From the NCBI RefSeq assembly GCF_002994745.2, contig NC_037094.1, positions 45,955,139 through 46,019,138 of the forward strand: a stretch of 64,000 bases of DNA, given 5' to 3'. The translations under genes were made by a program, and so were the position numbers. The stretch comes from Rosa chinensis. Its lineage: Eukaryota; Streptophyta; Magnoliopsida; Rosales; Rosaceae. The notes under the pieces were generated by a model that saw nothing but the letters and a program-made list of their open reading frames with translations, had not been told where the DNA came from and made no database searches. Shown here one piece after another: positions 1 through 12,202 of the stretch. The stretch's first letter is position 1; each line of letters starts with the position of its first letter.

Positions 1-992
1 CAATAACAAAGTTCATAAATGAAAATCTGAAATTCAATACTAAAGAGTACGAAAACAGAAATAAAGGCCATGAATTACACTTTTTGATCTTCAAGGAAGC
101 TTGGAGAACGTCAAGAGAACACAAGGCTTGGCCTTCAAGAACACGAACAGTCTTGGAGAAGTCCTAAAACTCTTCACGACAAGAGGTTTTTTCTAAATAT
201 TTGGAGAGGGTTTTGGAGAGAAGTGAGCTAAGCTAATGAACTGAATTTTTTATGAAGAAGTGATCATTTTGGAGTAGAGAATGGCTGCTATTTATAGTGG
301 AATTCTCCTCTCTTGTGACGCAATCATGTCCAATTATCTTGAAGTGATTTCTCCTCCAAATTTGGTTGATTTTCTTATGACAAAGTTTTGATTTTTCTGA
401 TCTCTTTTCCCTTAATGACTCATTATATATTCCTTGAATAGTGACCAGATACATCCCTTATTCCTCTCCTTTAAATTGCACTAATATCTTCTTCCAATTG
501 TGCACATAATGAACTCCTACAATCAAGAAAAATCAGAATTTAATTAGTGTTTATAGTCAATAGTAAATAAGATAATCATGAATAAATATTGACTACAAAC
601 ACTCCCTTCTATCTCCTTGAATTCTTCCTGATTTATTTAAGTCCTCTTTTCTTTTAAGTTTTCCTTGAATTCATCACTCAAGAGTTCTTAATGTGATGGA
701 CTCCTAAATTCTCTCTTTAAACAAGAAAATCAGCAATAGGAAAGTTCAAATGAAGAAAGTTTCCCTAAAAAAAAAAGGAAATATTTCCTAAAATGAAAGA
801 GGAAAGTTTCTAAAATGACTTGTCCTTAATTTACGCTCATTTCTGCTCTTTTTCGCCTGTTTTCTCCATTTCCGTCCTTGAAGTACCTAAAAACAGAAAC
901 TATGTTATATTATTAATTTTAAGAGAATAACTTAACCAAATGAGGGAAAATACATATTAAAAATGTCACACTTTGTGCTCGTATCAAACAGT
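1..992 (-). repeat. LTR-like end of gypsy-type element, cut by window edge
   Basis: Non-coding, AT-rich sequence resembling in plan the better-defined LTR at 4346-6012. Read on the minus strand it starts near 992 with TGTTTGATACGAGCACAAAG, a start I associate with plant Ty3/gypsy LTRs, and both LTRs share the spaced words GATA, CAAA, TGTGAC and CTCATTT near that start. A minus-strand TATA box (CTATAAATAG) lies at 288-297, like the one in the other LTR. The rest has drifted strongly, so this could be the 3' LTR of the same element or a related element. No gene is visible. Confidence 0.45.
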
Positions 993-3900
993 TCGTTCAT
1001 TTGATTTTTTTTATGCTCAATTGTCAGGCAATGGTTTTCTGGTGAAATTGCGTTATCTGAGATTGAATATTGCATCTAACAAAAACCTATCAATCAACGC
1101 ATCCACAAACACATCCAATATTGATACCAAAAGGTTTCCATTGATTCCAACAACATCTACAATAATTATCTGAACATAAAGACCAAAAACATTAGAATTC
1201 CTGGAATCCAAGGTAGGATAAAAGCATAGCGATAACCGCACTTTTCCTTCTTTCTCTTCTCATTTTTTTCCTTCTCTTTGTCAACTTCCTCTACCTTTCC
1301 TTCCATGTGTGTAATCAGCAACTTCCAGTCAGCCTCCATTGCTCCTGCATTCAAAATGAGAAAGCAATGTCTTCGAGGAAATAAAGAAACCAGGAAACTA
1401 GATGAAGAGATTCAATTAGGGCATGTTGTTTCAATTGATCTTCTGTGACACTACCCCACACTTAGCTTTTGCTAGTCCCTTAGCAAAACGAAAATACAAA
1501 ACAAAACAACAACTCAAAAAAAGTAAATGACTCTATTGCTCCTAACTGTTGTCTCAGAGACTCCAAACTCATGGCTTTCACGTTAAACACTTAATCAAAA
1601 TCGCATAGATAATTCCATGGTTAATAAACATGTGACATTCATATGACTAAGCAAGATATGGAGAACTTAAGTTATACAATGAATGATAGCATGTTTCGAA
1701 CAAGTCCAATCCAAACTCACCGGGCATACTCTCGATTTTTCTCTCAGAAATGGCTATGCTTAAAAGCTTCACTCTCAAGTATATGCAAGAGAACAAATTG
1801 TAAGGCAACAAACAGCTTGCATATTTCATCAATAAACGCATTTTGTGAAGAATTTTTAAAGACCTCATGAAATGACTAAGTGCACAAGTGGACCTAAACC
1901 ATAAGCTCGACTGCGTACCTGACTCCACTAACCAAAGACTGCCCATCTCAAGGATCAAGTTAGCACTTAAAACAGGTTGTAATGGGGCTAAGCTAGGGTT
2001 CTCGAAATGAAGATTAAGGATACAAAAATCCTAAGGACCTAGCAGAGCACATAAGGACCACCTTATGTCATCATTTTTGTAGACCAAATATCATTGTTTT
2101 GGGCCAAACCTTCACTCTAACCAACATGGGAATGGACAAAGGCATAATTTTCAACTTTGAGCCTTCTACAAATTTGAAAGTCCAAAACCACACTTCAACA
2201 ATTTCCCAAGAGTTTTCTTTTCAATTTTTCTTCTATTTTGCCGCTTTTCTTTCTTTCTTTTCATTTTCATTTTCTTTCATTTTTTTTTTTACGGCAAATT
2301 TTTTTTTTCTCTTCTTTTTTTCTTGGATTTTCCCCACCCCACACTTGTCTTTCATCGTCACCCCTACATACTATGTCATGCTCTACTAAGTCCCTAAGAC
2401 AAGGGTAGAGATATCCTGTACTAAGCTCATGGTAGGGTAGTGAGGGTGATGAAACAAAGGTTTTCAACGTAGGCTCAAAGGGGTTCATTCTAAGGAGTCC
2501 CACGACGGGCACAGTTGGGGACACATGCTTGTTTGGCTATGGTGGTTACCCTAATGCCTTCTATCCTATCCAGGATCAATGCATATTATGGCATACAAGT
2601 TTTGACAGTCACAATAGCCGAGTTCTAGTACTCTCTAGTCCATTAAAATCTATGGCACATGATCATTGGATTTTCAAAGAATGATGAGGTTTTGCAAATA
2701 CAGCCATGAAATTTTGAATTTATCAATAAGCACTCGAAAAGAAAGTATTTTAGCTCAACAGCTCACTTAGGGTAAAATGAATCAGACTTAATCCTAGCAT
2801 GCTTAATGAACCAAGTTACAATCCTATCTCAAATCTTCATACAAGCATCACAATGTCGATTAACCACAGAATTCAATTAAGTCCTATTTCGATTGTGAAA
2901 ACCTTCAGCTATGAATTCAGAGACATGTTCATCCCAGACGTTAGGAGCATCCTAAGACTCAAACACACAAAAAGACTATAAAACTAACATTTTTTTTGAA
3001 ATAAAGGTGTAAACCCACCCCACACTTAGAATCTACATTGTCCTCAATGTAGGCAAGAAATATGGTATATAGACCCTAAATATGGGGGGCTACGAAAATA
3101 AGGGAAGGGTAAAATAAACAAACAAACAAAGGTACAAGTACAATTCAACCTAAGCGAGTGAAGGGTTAGAAATGTCAAACTCTCGTGATGGCTCCTTCAC
3201 AGCTTCGGTTGAAATGGGTTGCCTCCCATGCAGCGCTTAATATTTATAGTCCTTCAGCCTGGACTCTCCTTCTTGTTCACATGTGCTCATTCCTTGGGTG
3301 CCTCCTGGAGGGGTATCTCATCCAATGTGTGCTCCACAAAGGACTCACCAGATCAAGTGTTAGTAACATATACAAGGTTAGGAATACAAACATTATGTCA
3401 TTCCTACTTTCTAAGTTATTTTTACATTTACATACTTAGGTACTGGAACAGAGGACCTTGTTTGTGCAATGGGACTATATAACAACTATCCTCGATAAGG
3501 TCATATTTAATCCAATATACCTTAAGCAGGTAACACATCATTTTTTATTTATTATAAACATAGTTAATATCTCAATTGATTCCAAGTTGTAAGTCGAGCC
3601 CAATAGAAACCACTACTATCGGTGAGATACGATATAGGGATAGTCGCCTAGACATAAGTCTCTTTCCTTTGTTTCAGAAGGCTGAATGGCCAGATTAAGA
3701 GGTAAGTGAGAGGGAGGACTCATTTTGGTGTTACTACGGAGGCTACTCCCTCATTGAGGTTTAGGCCCCTATCGGCTACTCCCACATAGTGGTTTAGGCA
3801 CATTCTATAGTATCTTTGAGATCCAATTGAACCCATCACTCAGGGTCTCAACCTAAGACACCATCCATATGCGCCCCTTACTCAGCTGGGAAATTAACTT

Positions 3901-4322
3901 ATGTGTTAGACCGTTCTCCAAGTGCTAATAAAGGCCGCCCTCAACCCCAAGAGACCTTAGCAAGGTACTAATGAAGGGTTTAGGCCAATATTAACAAAAG
4001 GGCCCTTGTCTACTCATACGATTTTACACACTTACAACAATTAAGTATTTAGCTAAATTCATAACCTAAGTATATTAATCTAAGTGAAACACATACAATT
4101 TACAATATGGTTAAAAAAATAAACTTCTACAAATTGTACAACAATGATAAAAGACATGCTTAATTTCGTAACACTCATAAAACTTAAACTAAATCACAAT
4201 TAAAGCTTGGCCTAACCGAAATTGCAATTTGTCACCATTCCACAAGTGTAGTAAAAAAATTAGCATGCATTCTATATAAACAACAAAATTGATGACACTT
4301 TAAGCGTTGGAGATTTTAACAA
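993..4322 (-). mobile_element. Internal region of non-autonomous gypsy-type (LARD-like) element
   Basis: This 3.3 kb stretch has no reading frame recognisable as gag or pol. Minus-strand words of the kind found downstream of pol in plant gypsy elements recur: CTAAGTGTGGGGT near 1452-1464 and 3016-3028, and a GGGAGGCAACCCATTTC block near 3213-3229. They agree with the minus orientation set by the primer site at 4323-4340. Short frames here look fortuitous. I infer a large retrotransposon derivative mobilised in trans. Confidence 0.5.
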
Positions 4323-4340
4323 TCCCCGGCAACGGCGCCA
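4323..4340 (-). other. Primer-binding site, tRNA-Asp type
   Basis: The minus strand reads TGGCGCCGTTGCCGGGGA, which matches the 3' end of plant tRNA-Asp as used for priming by many Ty3/gypsy elements. It lies 5 bases inside the LTR end at 4346 and fixes the element on the minus strand. Confidence 0.8.
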
Positions 4341-4345
4341 AAAAT

Positions 4346-6012
4346 TGATTCGGCTGAAATAGCCTCACAATTTAACCCTGCAAAATGTAGTTGTCAGTAT
4401 AGGATAAGCAAGGATCGTTCAGTCCGGGGATTGTAGGGTACACCTACACAAAAAGGTCAATTAACAAATAAAAGAATAAAATGGGGGGTTTTGAATTTTG
4501 GTTCCTAATCTACTTAAAATAAAAACAAAACAAATAAACCTATATACAATGATCGACTTCCCTAACCTAGACCAATACCACTTGGAAATTACTAAGTGTA
4601 AAAACAGAAAATCCATTTCAACATGCTATAAAAATGTGCCCACCTTAAATGCCTAGATAAGAGCCAAAATGAAAAGCCTCAGCGGATCAATCCATTTATC
4701 TGATTCGTTCTAATGTAGGTTTGGATCAGAAAAGTCCTTACCAAGCCTAATACTACTAATTTTCGAAAACACTCAGCGTAATTCTCTTAACTAGTAGTAT
4801 TATCTAACCCTCGAATCAACTCACACGTGCAAATTAACCATTACACATAGAATTTAACACGTAATTTCCAGAATCATTTAATCATTAAAGCATGATTTTT
4901 ACCACTTTTTAGAACAAATTGCTACTTGTTTAACTCAGCGTCTTAACAAATAACAATTACTCTTGGCAAATTAAGCAAACACACAAAAACTCTCACCGTT
5001 ATTCTAGCATGCAAACTTATGAACCTAACTCTGAAAATTACCAAAACACGTAAAAGGGCACAAGATTGTAACATGCATCATAAAAGAATTCTCAAAATTA
5101 ACTCAATAATAAACTGAAAATCTCAAAAATATTAATAAAAATATTCTGAAAATTTCATGTCTCCAATTACACAACTCGCAAATTGAAACACACAAAACCG
5201 AAACAAAAATTATAAGTAGAGTCATAGTTACACTTTGAAGCTTTCCTCAGCGGCTTAGCAACAAGGTGATGAACTTGTCTCTACTATGGTGGTGGAGCGT
5301 CCTTGACTCAGCGCCTTAGAGCTTTGTAGATTGATGGATGGATGGTGTCACGGTCTTGTAGGTGATGGAAGTTTAAGGAGTGAATTGGGCAGTCTTGGAA
5401 TGGTTTTTGGCCAGGAAGTGATGCAAATTATGTTATGGACGTTGCCTATTTATAGGGGAGCATTGGTTGGCTTTCCCAACTGAAACGTCTCCTTTATGGC
5501 CTTAACTCCTCTCATAATGGGGCAATTCTTTTAATTTCCAAGCTGAAACGTCTTTCTCTTTTATTTTCCAGCTGAAACATCTTTCTCTTTTTTTTCCTCA
5601 ACTGAAAACTTCTTTCTCTAATTTATTTTCCAGCTGAAACGTCTTTTCTCCTTTATTTCCCTTCTTCATTACTTGGTCAAATATCTTAATGCTTCATTTT
5701 ATGACTCCATCATTGCTGTTTCCAAGAGTTCCACCAGGCAACGTTTCCTACAACAAGCAGGAGAATATCAGAATTTTCTAGAGAAAATAAAGGGAATTAA
5801 AATGTAAAGACTGCAAAAACAGTTGACAGTTAGGAATCCTGATCCAGCTAGGATTTTTCATGAATTTTACTTTTTCCGCCTATTTCACTCCAAACACTCA
5901 ACAAGACTCTCAAAATGACATAATGACTCAAAACACTAAACTAAGGGAAAAATAAGGCTAAAATGAGGCACATAATCAATAATATCGTCACACATTTTTG
6001 GTCCTATCAACA
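4346..6012 (-). repeat. 5' LTR of gypsy-type element
   Basis: The 1,667 bp segment is bounded by TG/CA: minus-strand start TGTTGATAGG at 6012 and end at 4346, next to the primer site. A TATA-like CTATAAATAG on the minus strand (5447-5456) gives a promoter pointing into the element. It contains several copies of a word around agctgaaacgtct (about 5480-5650), a small internal repeat cluster. No long frame is present. Confidence 0.65.
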
Positions 6013-6637
6013 GTCAGCAAAGGCTTTTGCCTCTGAATAATAGAACATGGGGATTTTAACCAATTTTATCAAAAGCAAAAACTAGCAAATATAATCAAAA
6101 CAACTATCGTAGGCAAACTAAATGAAATCTGCCAGACTCATAATTAAGCCTAACTAAGCTCAAAGCCTCAAATGACAACAGAACATTAGGTGCAAGTGCA
6201 TGAAAAAAGTAGCACATGAAACTAAACATGTTCTAGAAAACAAGCAAATGCAAGCATATATATGCCTGGACAAAGGCAAACATTTTAAGATATTATGAAA
6301 AGACTTGTTCAGCATATTATCAACTAAGTTCTTAATAACAGCAAGTAGTGCTATGCTGTTAGCTAATAAGTAAACCGCAGACTATATTAAGGGAAAACAA
6401 GAAAGGATGATGAGCATTCATGAAAACCCCAGATTATATGAATTGAAGATAGTCTAGCTTTCTAAATTTCAAGTTGTAGTATCAGACGTTCACAAGCTTT
6501 GGAATACCCAAATCCCAGCCAAAACATCAAAATCATATTATAAACAAAGCCCAGCATTATTCCACCCTATATAATCCATATACTCATTTGTGAAATCAAT
6601 AAACCAAACCCAAGACCTATAAATATATATATATATA
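6013..6637. other. Unassigned AT-rich spacer
   Basis: About 600 bases between the gypsy LTR and the MULE. No frame, domain or repeat end is recognisable. It ends in a short (AT)n tract which is probably the MULE target. Confidence 0.6.
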
Positions 6638-6967
6638 GGGAAAATTTCAGTTTAGTACCCTGTGGTTTGGGTCTAACATCATGTTAGTCCCTGCGGTTTC
6701 AATTTGATCAGCAACACCCCTGCACTCTCAATTTCAATCAACTGTGTCCAAATTTTACTGTTCGGTCAATATTAGCCGTTAACTGGGCCCAGTTAAAGGG
6801 TTAAATTTGTCATTTCACACAATTTTCCTACAAAAAAAACAAACAAACATAAATTTTTTTTCCTCCGATTAAACCACCCCTCTCTCTCCTCCTCTCCCCC
6901 ATTCCTCCATCTCCACCCACCCCCTCTACCTAAACAGTCTCACAACGACCTCAAACCCAAATCAGCT

Positions 6968-7044
6968 ATGGAAGAAACCATAACCCGAATAGTCACAGAG
7001 CTCAAAGACCTCCGCTACCTCGAAAACCCCACCAATACCCAATC
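6968..7044 (+). pseudogene. Left half of captured unknown gene, split by CACTA
   Basis: An ATG at 6968 opens a 26-codon frame running up to the CACTA insertion. After removing the CACTA and one ATC, the frame continues without a stop from 12854 to about 13000, giving some 70 residues rich in acidic and leucine positions. Codon choice is C-rich and unlike the surrounding AT-rich DNA. The continuity suggests a coding exon captured by the MULE before the CACTA arrived. I do not recognise the parent gene. Confidence 0.55.
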
Positions 7045-7059
7045 CACTACTAGAATTAT

Positions 7060-7900
7060 GGCCTCAGACATCGGCCAAAAACCGATGAGAAAAAGAATTC
7101 TGACCGATGTCTTAGTGCCTGATGAGAAAGATCCGGAAAATGCAGACATCGGTTTTTAGCCGATGTCTGGTATAATTATATACATCGGTTCTTCATTATA
7201 AATCGATGTAAATACGTTTAAATTCAGACAAATTTGTATGTTTATATATTGTTAAACCTTCATATTTTTGCCTTTAATGCTTATAGAAATATAGATCCTA
7301 CAGCCCAACTATACATTTTAACATCGTTATTTACTTAAAAATGATGACTGATATTGCTTCACACATCAGTCACCATGAACGTTTCTTGTTGTTCATGATT
7401 TAGACGTGTAATTTGGCTCATATCCTACCATTCCTAATTCAATATACACAGTTGAATATTATATGAACCGATTTATTTACTTACATTAACATCAGATTCT
7501 AGGGAAAAAACGATGTTAATCATCTTATACTACATCGGTTCCAGTAAAAGAACGATGTCTAATGTTATGTAATATATCGAATCACTATAAAAAACGATGT
7601 CCATATATTTTCATAACATCGGTTTTCTTGTCCTCATCGATGGCAATACTTATATTGGACATCGATCTTTTTCTAAAAGACGATGTGCAGTAGCTTATGG
7701 CACATCGATTCCAACATAATAATTCAATTTCCTGTGGTTAATGGGACATCGCTTTTGATTTTGGAACTGATGTATCTCTCTTACTGGACATCAGTTCTTA
7801 TAGCTATAACTAATTTAAACTTTATACATAGACATCAGTTTGAAATAAGAGGATTGATGTCCACAAAATATATAGCTGCTGCTATACAATATTGCAATAT
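7060..7900. repeat. CACTA subterminal repeats (ACATCGG...CCGATGT)
   Basis: A cluster of short degenerate motifs in both orientations, of the type acatcggtt / aaccgatgt and variants such as gacatcagttc. In CACTA elements such subterminal motifs are binding sites for the element's transposase. Density falls away after about 7900. Confidence 0.75.
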
Positions 7901-8084
7901 CCACAGTTGACCAAAGTGATTTCAATATATATTGGGGTATTTTGTCCAAAATCATCATCATTGACAGTTCACAAAATAGGCAAAACAAAACCCCAATTAA
8001 CCTACTACAAGGCTAGCCTAACAATGCCCTATATACAGCAATTTTGTTCATAATTGCTGCATTCACTTCATCTACTACAAAAAA

Positions 8085-8238
8085 AGTGAACCAAAAGCTA
8101 TGTAGCCTGACTCAAAATCCTCATCCTAGTCAGAATCTACAACAAGGTCTGTAAGTAGTCAAAGTGAACCAAAATAGCAATCTAGCCTTACTCAAAATCC
8201 CTATCCTAGTCAGAATCTACAACAAGGTCTGCAAGTAG
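8085..8238. repeat. 77 bp tandem duplication
   Basis: Two adjacent copies with a 77 bp period (8085-8161 and 8162-8238), differing at a handful of positions. The second copy covers the final codons and stop of the Ulp1-like exon, so its end has been duplicated downstream. Confidence 0.75.
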
Positions 8239-8658
8239 TCGGCCACCTCCATGCGCACCTCGTCAAGTTGTTGTTGGGTATATCCTTTCCGAGTCTTTAC
8301 CGCCCACTACAAACATATATCAATGTAAGTCATAATGAAATGCGCTAATATTTAAACCAAAGTTTATGTTAATTCCTAATACGTATACCTTGGTCGAAAA
8401 GGAAAGTGTGTCATCATTAATAATATCCTTCATGTACCGCATAACATAGTAGCCACACTCAATTCCGCCCGGTTGTTTAGGTACGCCCTATTTATTCACG
8501 TTATTAATTAAATTTGAATTACTTTATCACTCTAAATCAAATATTATAACTCAATCAACCACATATACAATGCTTACCGAGAGTAGTCTAAATTTAGGCA
8601 CTTTGTTAGCCCTCCCCTTTTCAGCATTGTAACTTTTAACCGCACTGTACGGATTTTC
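8217..8658 (-). pseudogene. Ulp1-like (peptidase C48) C-terminal exons
   Basis: Three minus-strand exons with GT-AG borders: 8658-8578, 8487-8389 and 8306-8217, ending in TAG. The second encodes GGIECGYYVMRYMKDII, matching the catalytic-cysteine region of transposon-borne Ulp1/C48 proteases (Q....CG.YV). The last ends in a QQLDEVRMEVADYL segment resembling the tail of those proteins. Such SUMO-protease-like genes are common passengers in plant CACTA and Mutator-like elements. Only the C-terminus is present; the histidine and aspartate half of the triad is missing. It lies downstream of the captured host exons on the same strand, so one read-through transcript could include all of them. Confidence 0.7.
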
Positions 8659-9127
8659 CTATTCATTAGTCTTCATTCATGAAACCAGATACAGTAAAAT
8701 TGCACATAACAAAATATAAGCTTGTCTGTTGAACAAATATAATTGTAGAGGGCCAAAAGAAAGAAGTACTACTTCTGGCAATTTGGGGACTAGCAGCTAG
8801 AAAATTACTCTCCATGTCAGATCAGTAAATTATATCTCATGGGAGCCAAACAATAATAGAGGACAAGAAGTCCTCCATTAAGCCTAGAAACACTCAACAG
8901 TAGCAAGAAAAAAAAACACTTCAAGATAACAACATTAGTCAAAGTAATAGCAGCTTTCCAATCTTATGATAGGGCTAATAAGAAGTAATGTCTAAACTCT
9001 AGAGTGACTGATGCCCATAGAGCAGACCAAAAAATGATTCGATCCCAAAACATAACTACAAAATGGAGTACTTTTTAAAACTGATATAAAGTAAGTTCCA
9101 AAAATGAGAGGGAAGGAAAGCATGTAC

Positions 9128-10040
9128 CAGCTGTAGTGCATTGACATTCAAGTTTTGAGGTCACTGGATCCAAGTCCTGCATGAATTATTAATGTTTAGA
9201 ACTTTAGAAGTATCCTGATGTATATGAAAAGCCCATTTGAACAAAAGAATTACTCGGACACATATAATATATATAGTTATGGTTTAAGAGAATGACCATA
9301 CTGAGTGAAAGCGAGCTATCTTGATATTTTTCTTAACAGCATCAACTCCTGTTACAGCAGCTCTCATCCGAGCTAAAGGCTGAAAGAGTTTAAAGATTAA
9401 AGTCAACCCATTTACCAAATACATTTTTCAGCTATCATTTCAGTTACACATAACTTATAGTAAAGCAGCTGAGTTGACAACATTACATGCTCTTGTAGGG
9501 CAATAGAAATGTCAATGTGATGGATACTGTCTCTGCAATCGACAAGTATCAAAGGATATTCAGCCAAACCAACACTAGTAGTAAGTATTTTTTGGATTAA
9601 ATTTAACCCCCATTGCCGAATGCCTAAATTACTCATCTGAAATAACATACCTCAGAAAGAATTCCACCTCCACAGCCAACATCAATAAATTTGAGCCCTT
9701 CAAAGGGCCTAGCAGATAATGGGTCCCTCCTGAAAATCAAAAACACAAAATAAGAAACATGGAAGCACTATTTTCCTATTAAGTCCTAATACATGTTTTC
9801 AGGTGTGATTCTTTATAACCGTTTCATTTTAGTAAACAGTACCAGAAAGCAAGGACACCTACTTCTTCATTACTTAGCAGCTACCGATTTTCATTATTCA
9901 CTAAACTCATAACTACAGTCATAAAATAATTGAGCTTCACCTGAAATGACGGCACAGTGTTGAGCGAATGAATGCAAGCCTTGTAGGATTCATTATAAAG
10001 TAAGTTACATAGCCACGCCTTTCAAATGGCCTTCCATCAC
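9128..10040 (-). pseudogene. COQ3: Captured COQ3 (ubiquinone O-methyltransferase) fragment with introns
   Basis: Four exons read on the minus strand with normal splice sites: the 3' part of 10244-9941 (MNPTRLAFIRSTLCRHFR), 9729-9651 ([16 protein letters not shown]), 9379-9302 (ARMRAAVTGVDAVKKNIKIA) and 9176-9128 (LDPVTSKLECQCTTA). These match the SAM-binding core of mitochondrial COQ3, including the GCGGG loop; COQ3 makes both O-methylations in ubiquinone synthesis. The targeting peptide and C-terminal half are absent. Introns are retained, so capture was at DNA level. It lies inside the CACTA and is fused upstream to an RGG-protein exon. Not expected to be functional. Confidence 0.85.
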
Positions 10041-10244
10041 CATCCCCACCAGAGAAACGCCGTTTAGGAGGTGCATCCTTAAAAGCACCCTGACCAGCAG
10101 GGGCTGATTCACGATTGTACCCACTGTTGTTTTCATTATTGGCTGAATCACAATTGTATCTACCACCGCCACGGCCTCGCCCATATCCATATCCACTTCC
10201 ACCCCCACGGCCTCCTTGACCAGCTTTATTCTTTGAATCCCTCA
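9941..10244 (-). pseudogene. Chimeric exon: RGG RNA-binding protein fused to COQ3
   Basis: One open exon bounded by CAG at 10245-10247 and GT at 9939-9940. Its first three-quarters encode a glycine/arginine-rich stretch beginning VRDSKNKAGQGGRGGG, with GRGRGGGRYN and a later RPFERRGY. This resembles the middle of plant hyaluronan/mRNA-binding (RGGA-like) proteins. After a few junction residues it passes in frame into COQ3 (MNPTRLAFIR). The parent RGG protein binds RNA; here only the disordered RGG segment is kept. The in-frame join without a stop makes a translated chimera conceivable, but no start codon for it is evident. Confidence 0.75.
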
Positions 10245-10434
10245 CTGCACAAGATGAAGCAACATCTAATTAGTAAGAAGAAACTTTAAATAAAACTTTA
10301 TACTTCAGTCTCACGACAAAAGATTCAAATTCCCATAACAAAGACGGGAGAAGGCTTTTCCTGATACATATAACTATGTGAAAGAGGAAAAGTATGTATG
10401 ACATATGAACAATATGCCAAAGTAACAAAATTTC

Positions 10435-10512
10435 CATCTGATGGATTACCTGATCAGATGACAATATGAACAATTCTATGAAATTTTATCCATCTGATGG
10501 ATTACCTGATCA
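10435..10512. repeat. 22 bp direct repeat duplicating a DXR splice donor
   Basis: The 22-base word CATCTGATGGATTACCTGATCA is perfectly repeated at 10435-10456 and 10491-10512, 56 bp apart. The second copy spans the end of the captured DXR exon and its GT donor, so the first is a duplicated donor inside the intron. Confidence 0.8.
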
Positions 10513-10890
10513 ACAAGAAGATACACATTTGAGCCAGCTACTAGGGCCACAACTCTGAATTTTTTCGGGTTCTCTGCAACAATGTCCAATGTCTGTAGAA
10601 ACAGGAAATTGTGATTTTAACCAACTAATGCAATTTCCATAATCTGTCCACTTACATTTTTATCTTTAATCCCAAAACAAATATTAAATGAAAGAAAGGG
10701 ATCTCTGCCATACCTGGGTTCCAATGGAACCAGTAGATCCAACAACAGAACTAGGCTTTTGGACCATCTCAAGTCCTCTGGCCCGGCTCCGGAAAAGCAC
10801 TTCCTAGCCAAGCTGGAGGTGGTGCTTGTGCTGAACACTGAATTCTTCTTCCAATCACTGTCCTGCAATTTCTCTCTTCAAAGCAAACCC
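10506..10890 (-). pseudogene. DXR: Captured DXR fragment (MEP-pathway reductoisomerase), broken
   Basis: Two minus-strand exons with a retained intron. The first ends at 10714 and encodes a segment with IQCSAQAPPPAW followed, after a frameshift, by the GSTGSIGTQ NADPH-binding motif. The second is 10592-10506, exactly 29 codons, and encodes [20 protein letters not shown] and onward. These match the start of mature 1-deoxy-D-xylulose 5-phosphate reductoisomerase, a plastid enzyme. Breaks: the tryptophan of the usual TWDGPKP segment is TGA, and a 1-base indel just after it shifts frame. The transit peptide and the rest of the enzyme are missing. Clearly a dead passenger of the CACTA. Confidence 0.85.
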
Positions 10891-12202
10891 ACCTATGTAC
10901 AACAAATGAGCACAACACCATCATTTCTCATTCCATATTTCACAAGCAACTGAATTTTTATACATCAAACAACCATATAATCATAATTCAGAGCTTCATA
11001 CAAGTAAATTTACAGACTTTTTTACATATATGCACTTTATCATATGAACTTTAATCACCCAATAAAAGTACAAAGACACTATCTTTATACAAACACAGAA
11101 ATCCCAAATGAAAATTGCATATAATATTCTGTCAAAAATTCAAAATCAACATCCAAACTAACTCAAATTCCCATACTAACTCGTGCAAAAAGAGGTTGAG
11201 AATTGACCCAAGACGCGAACTCTCCGTTAGCAGAGAAGAGAAAGCATCCGAGTTTTCATAAACACCAAGAGAAAAAAAATATAGTTACAGTGCTGTTAAC
11301 AATATTGCAGAGCATATAAATGGAAAATGAGATGCAGGAGCTAAATGGGTATCCCAGTTTCAATATTTACATCAATTTCTACACCTTATAATCTGAATTG
11401 ACAAAGGCATGGCCAACTCATTAAACATACTATACAACAGAGAAGGTGTAGTCTCACCGAGTGAATACAATTACAGTATGGCGCGGAGCAACACCACCAA
11501 ACAACACAGTTCCTGTTTCACGGCATTTTGATTTTACTTTTTTGATTCCAAATTAATAGGTCCTAGCCTTCAAACTCCCCACTAACAACAAAAACAAAGG
11601 ACGAAAACAAAGTTAATCAAACCTTATAAACCATTTACATCTCAAGTCAGCTAGCAGAATATACAACACAGATAAGGACAGTAGCTTGGATAATGAAACA
11701 AATACAAAGAAACCGCAAAACTTGAACAATCAAAGACATTTCATGATGTCGATCTGGCAAAAGCAGACCTCTATTAAACTGATTAACTGAGATTAATCTA
11801 AGAACCATAGTTCCAACAGAACCCAAATTCATGAGACCAAATTAATGAATCTAAGCACCATAGTTTCAACAGCAAAACCCAAATTCATGAGACCAAACTA
11901 AGAACTAAAAGTTTCAAAAATAAAATATAATCGACATGAACAACTCAAAAGATCAAAAACAAAAACATTCAAAGCATTTAGAGCTTTAAGCCATTCAAAA
12001 ACAAACCCAACTGAAATGCATAAGAATTAAACAAAAAAGACCCAAACTTTAGATCAAAACCGGCCAGAAAACCAGCACTGGTGGTGAAGAGAAGAGAGAG
12101 AGCGGACCTACGATGGTGGCGATCGGAGAACTACCTCAAGCCGGCTCAAGTCGGACAATGACGAGCTCAGGTGGGAGAATGAGTTCGTGGTCAGGTCATT
12201 GA

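Noticed and set aside
2099..2389. Phenylalanine/serine-rich 96-codon frame
   Set aside because: Produced by a long T/C tract in non-coding retroelement sequence.
7060..7900. CRISPR-like short repeats
   Set aside because: Degenerate, both orientations and irregular spacing in a plant CACTA; these are transposase-binding subterminal repeats.
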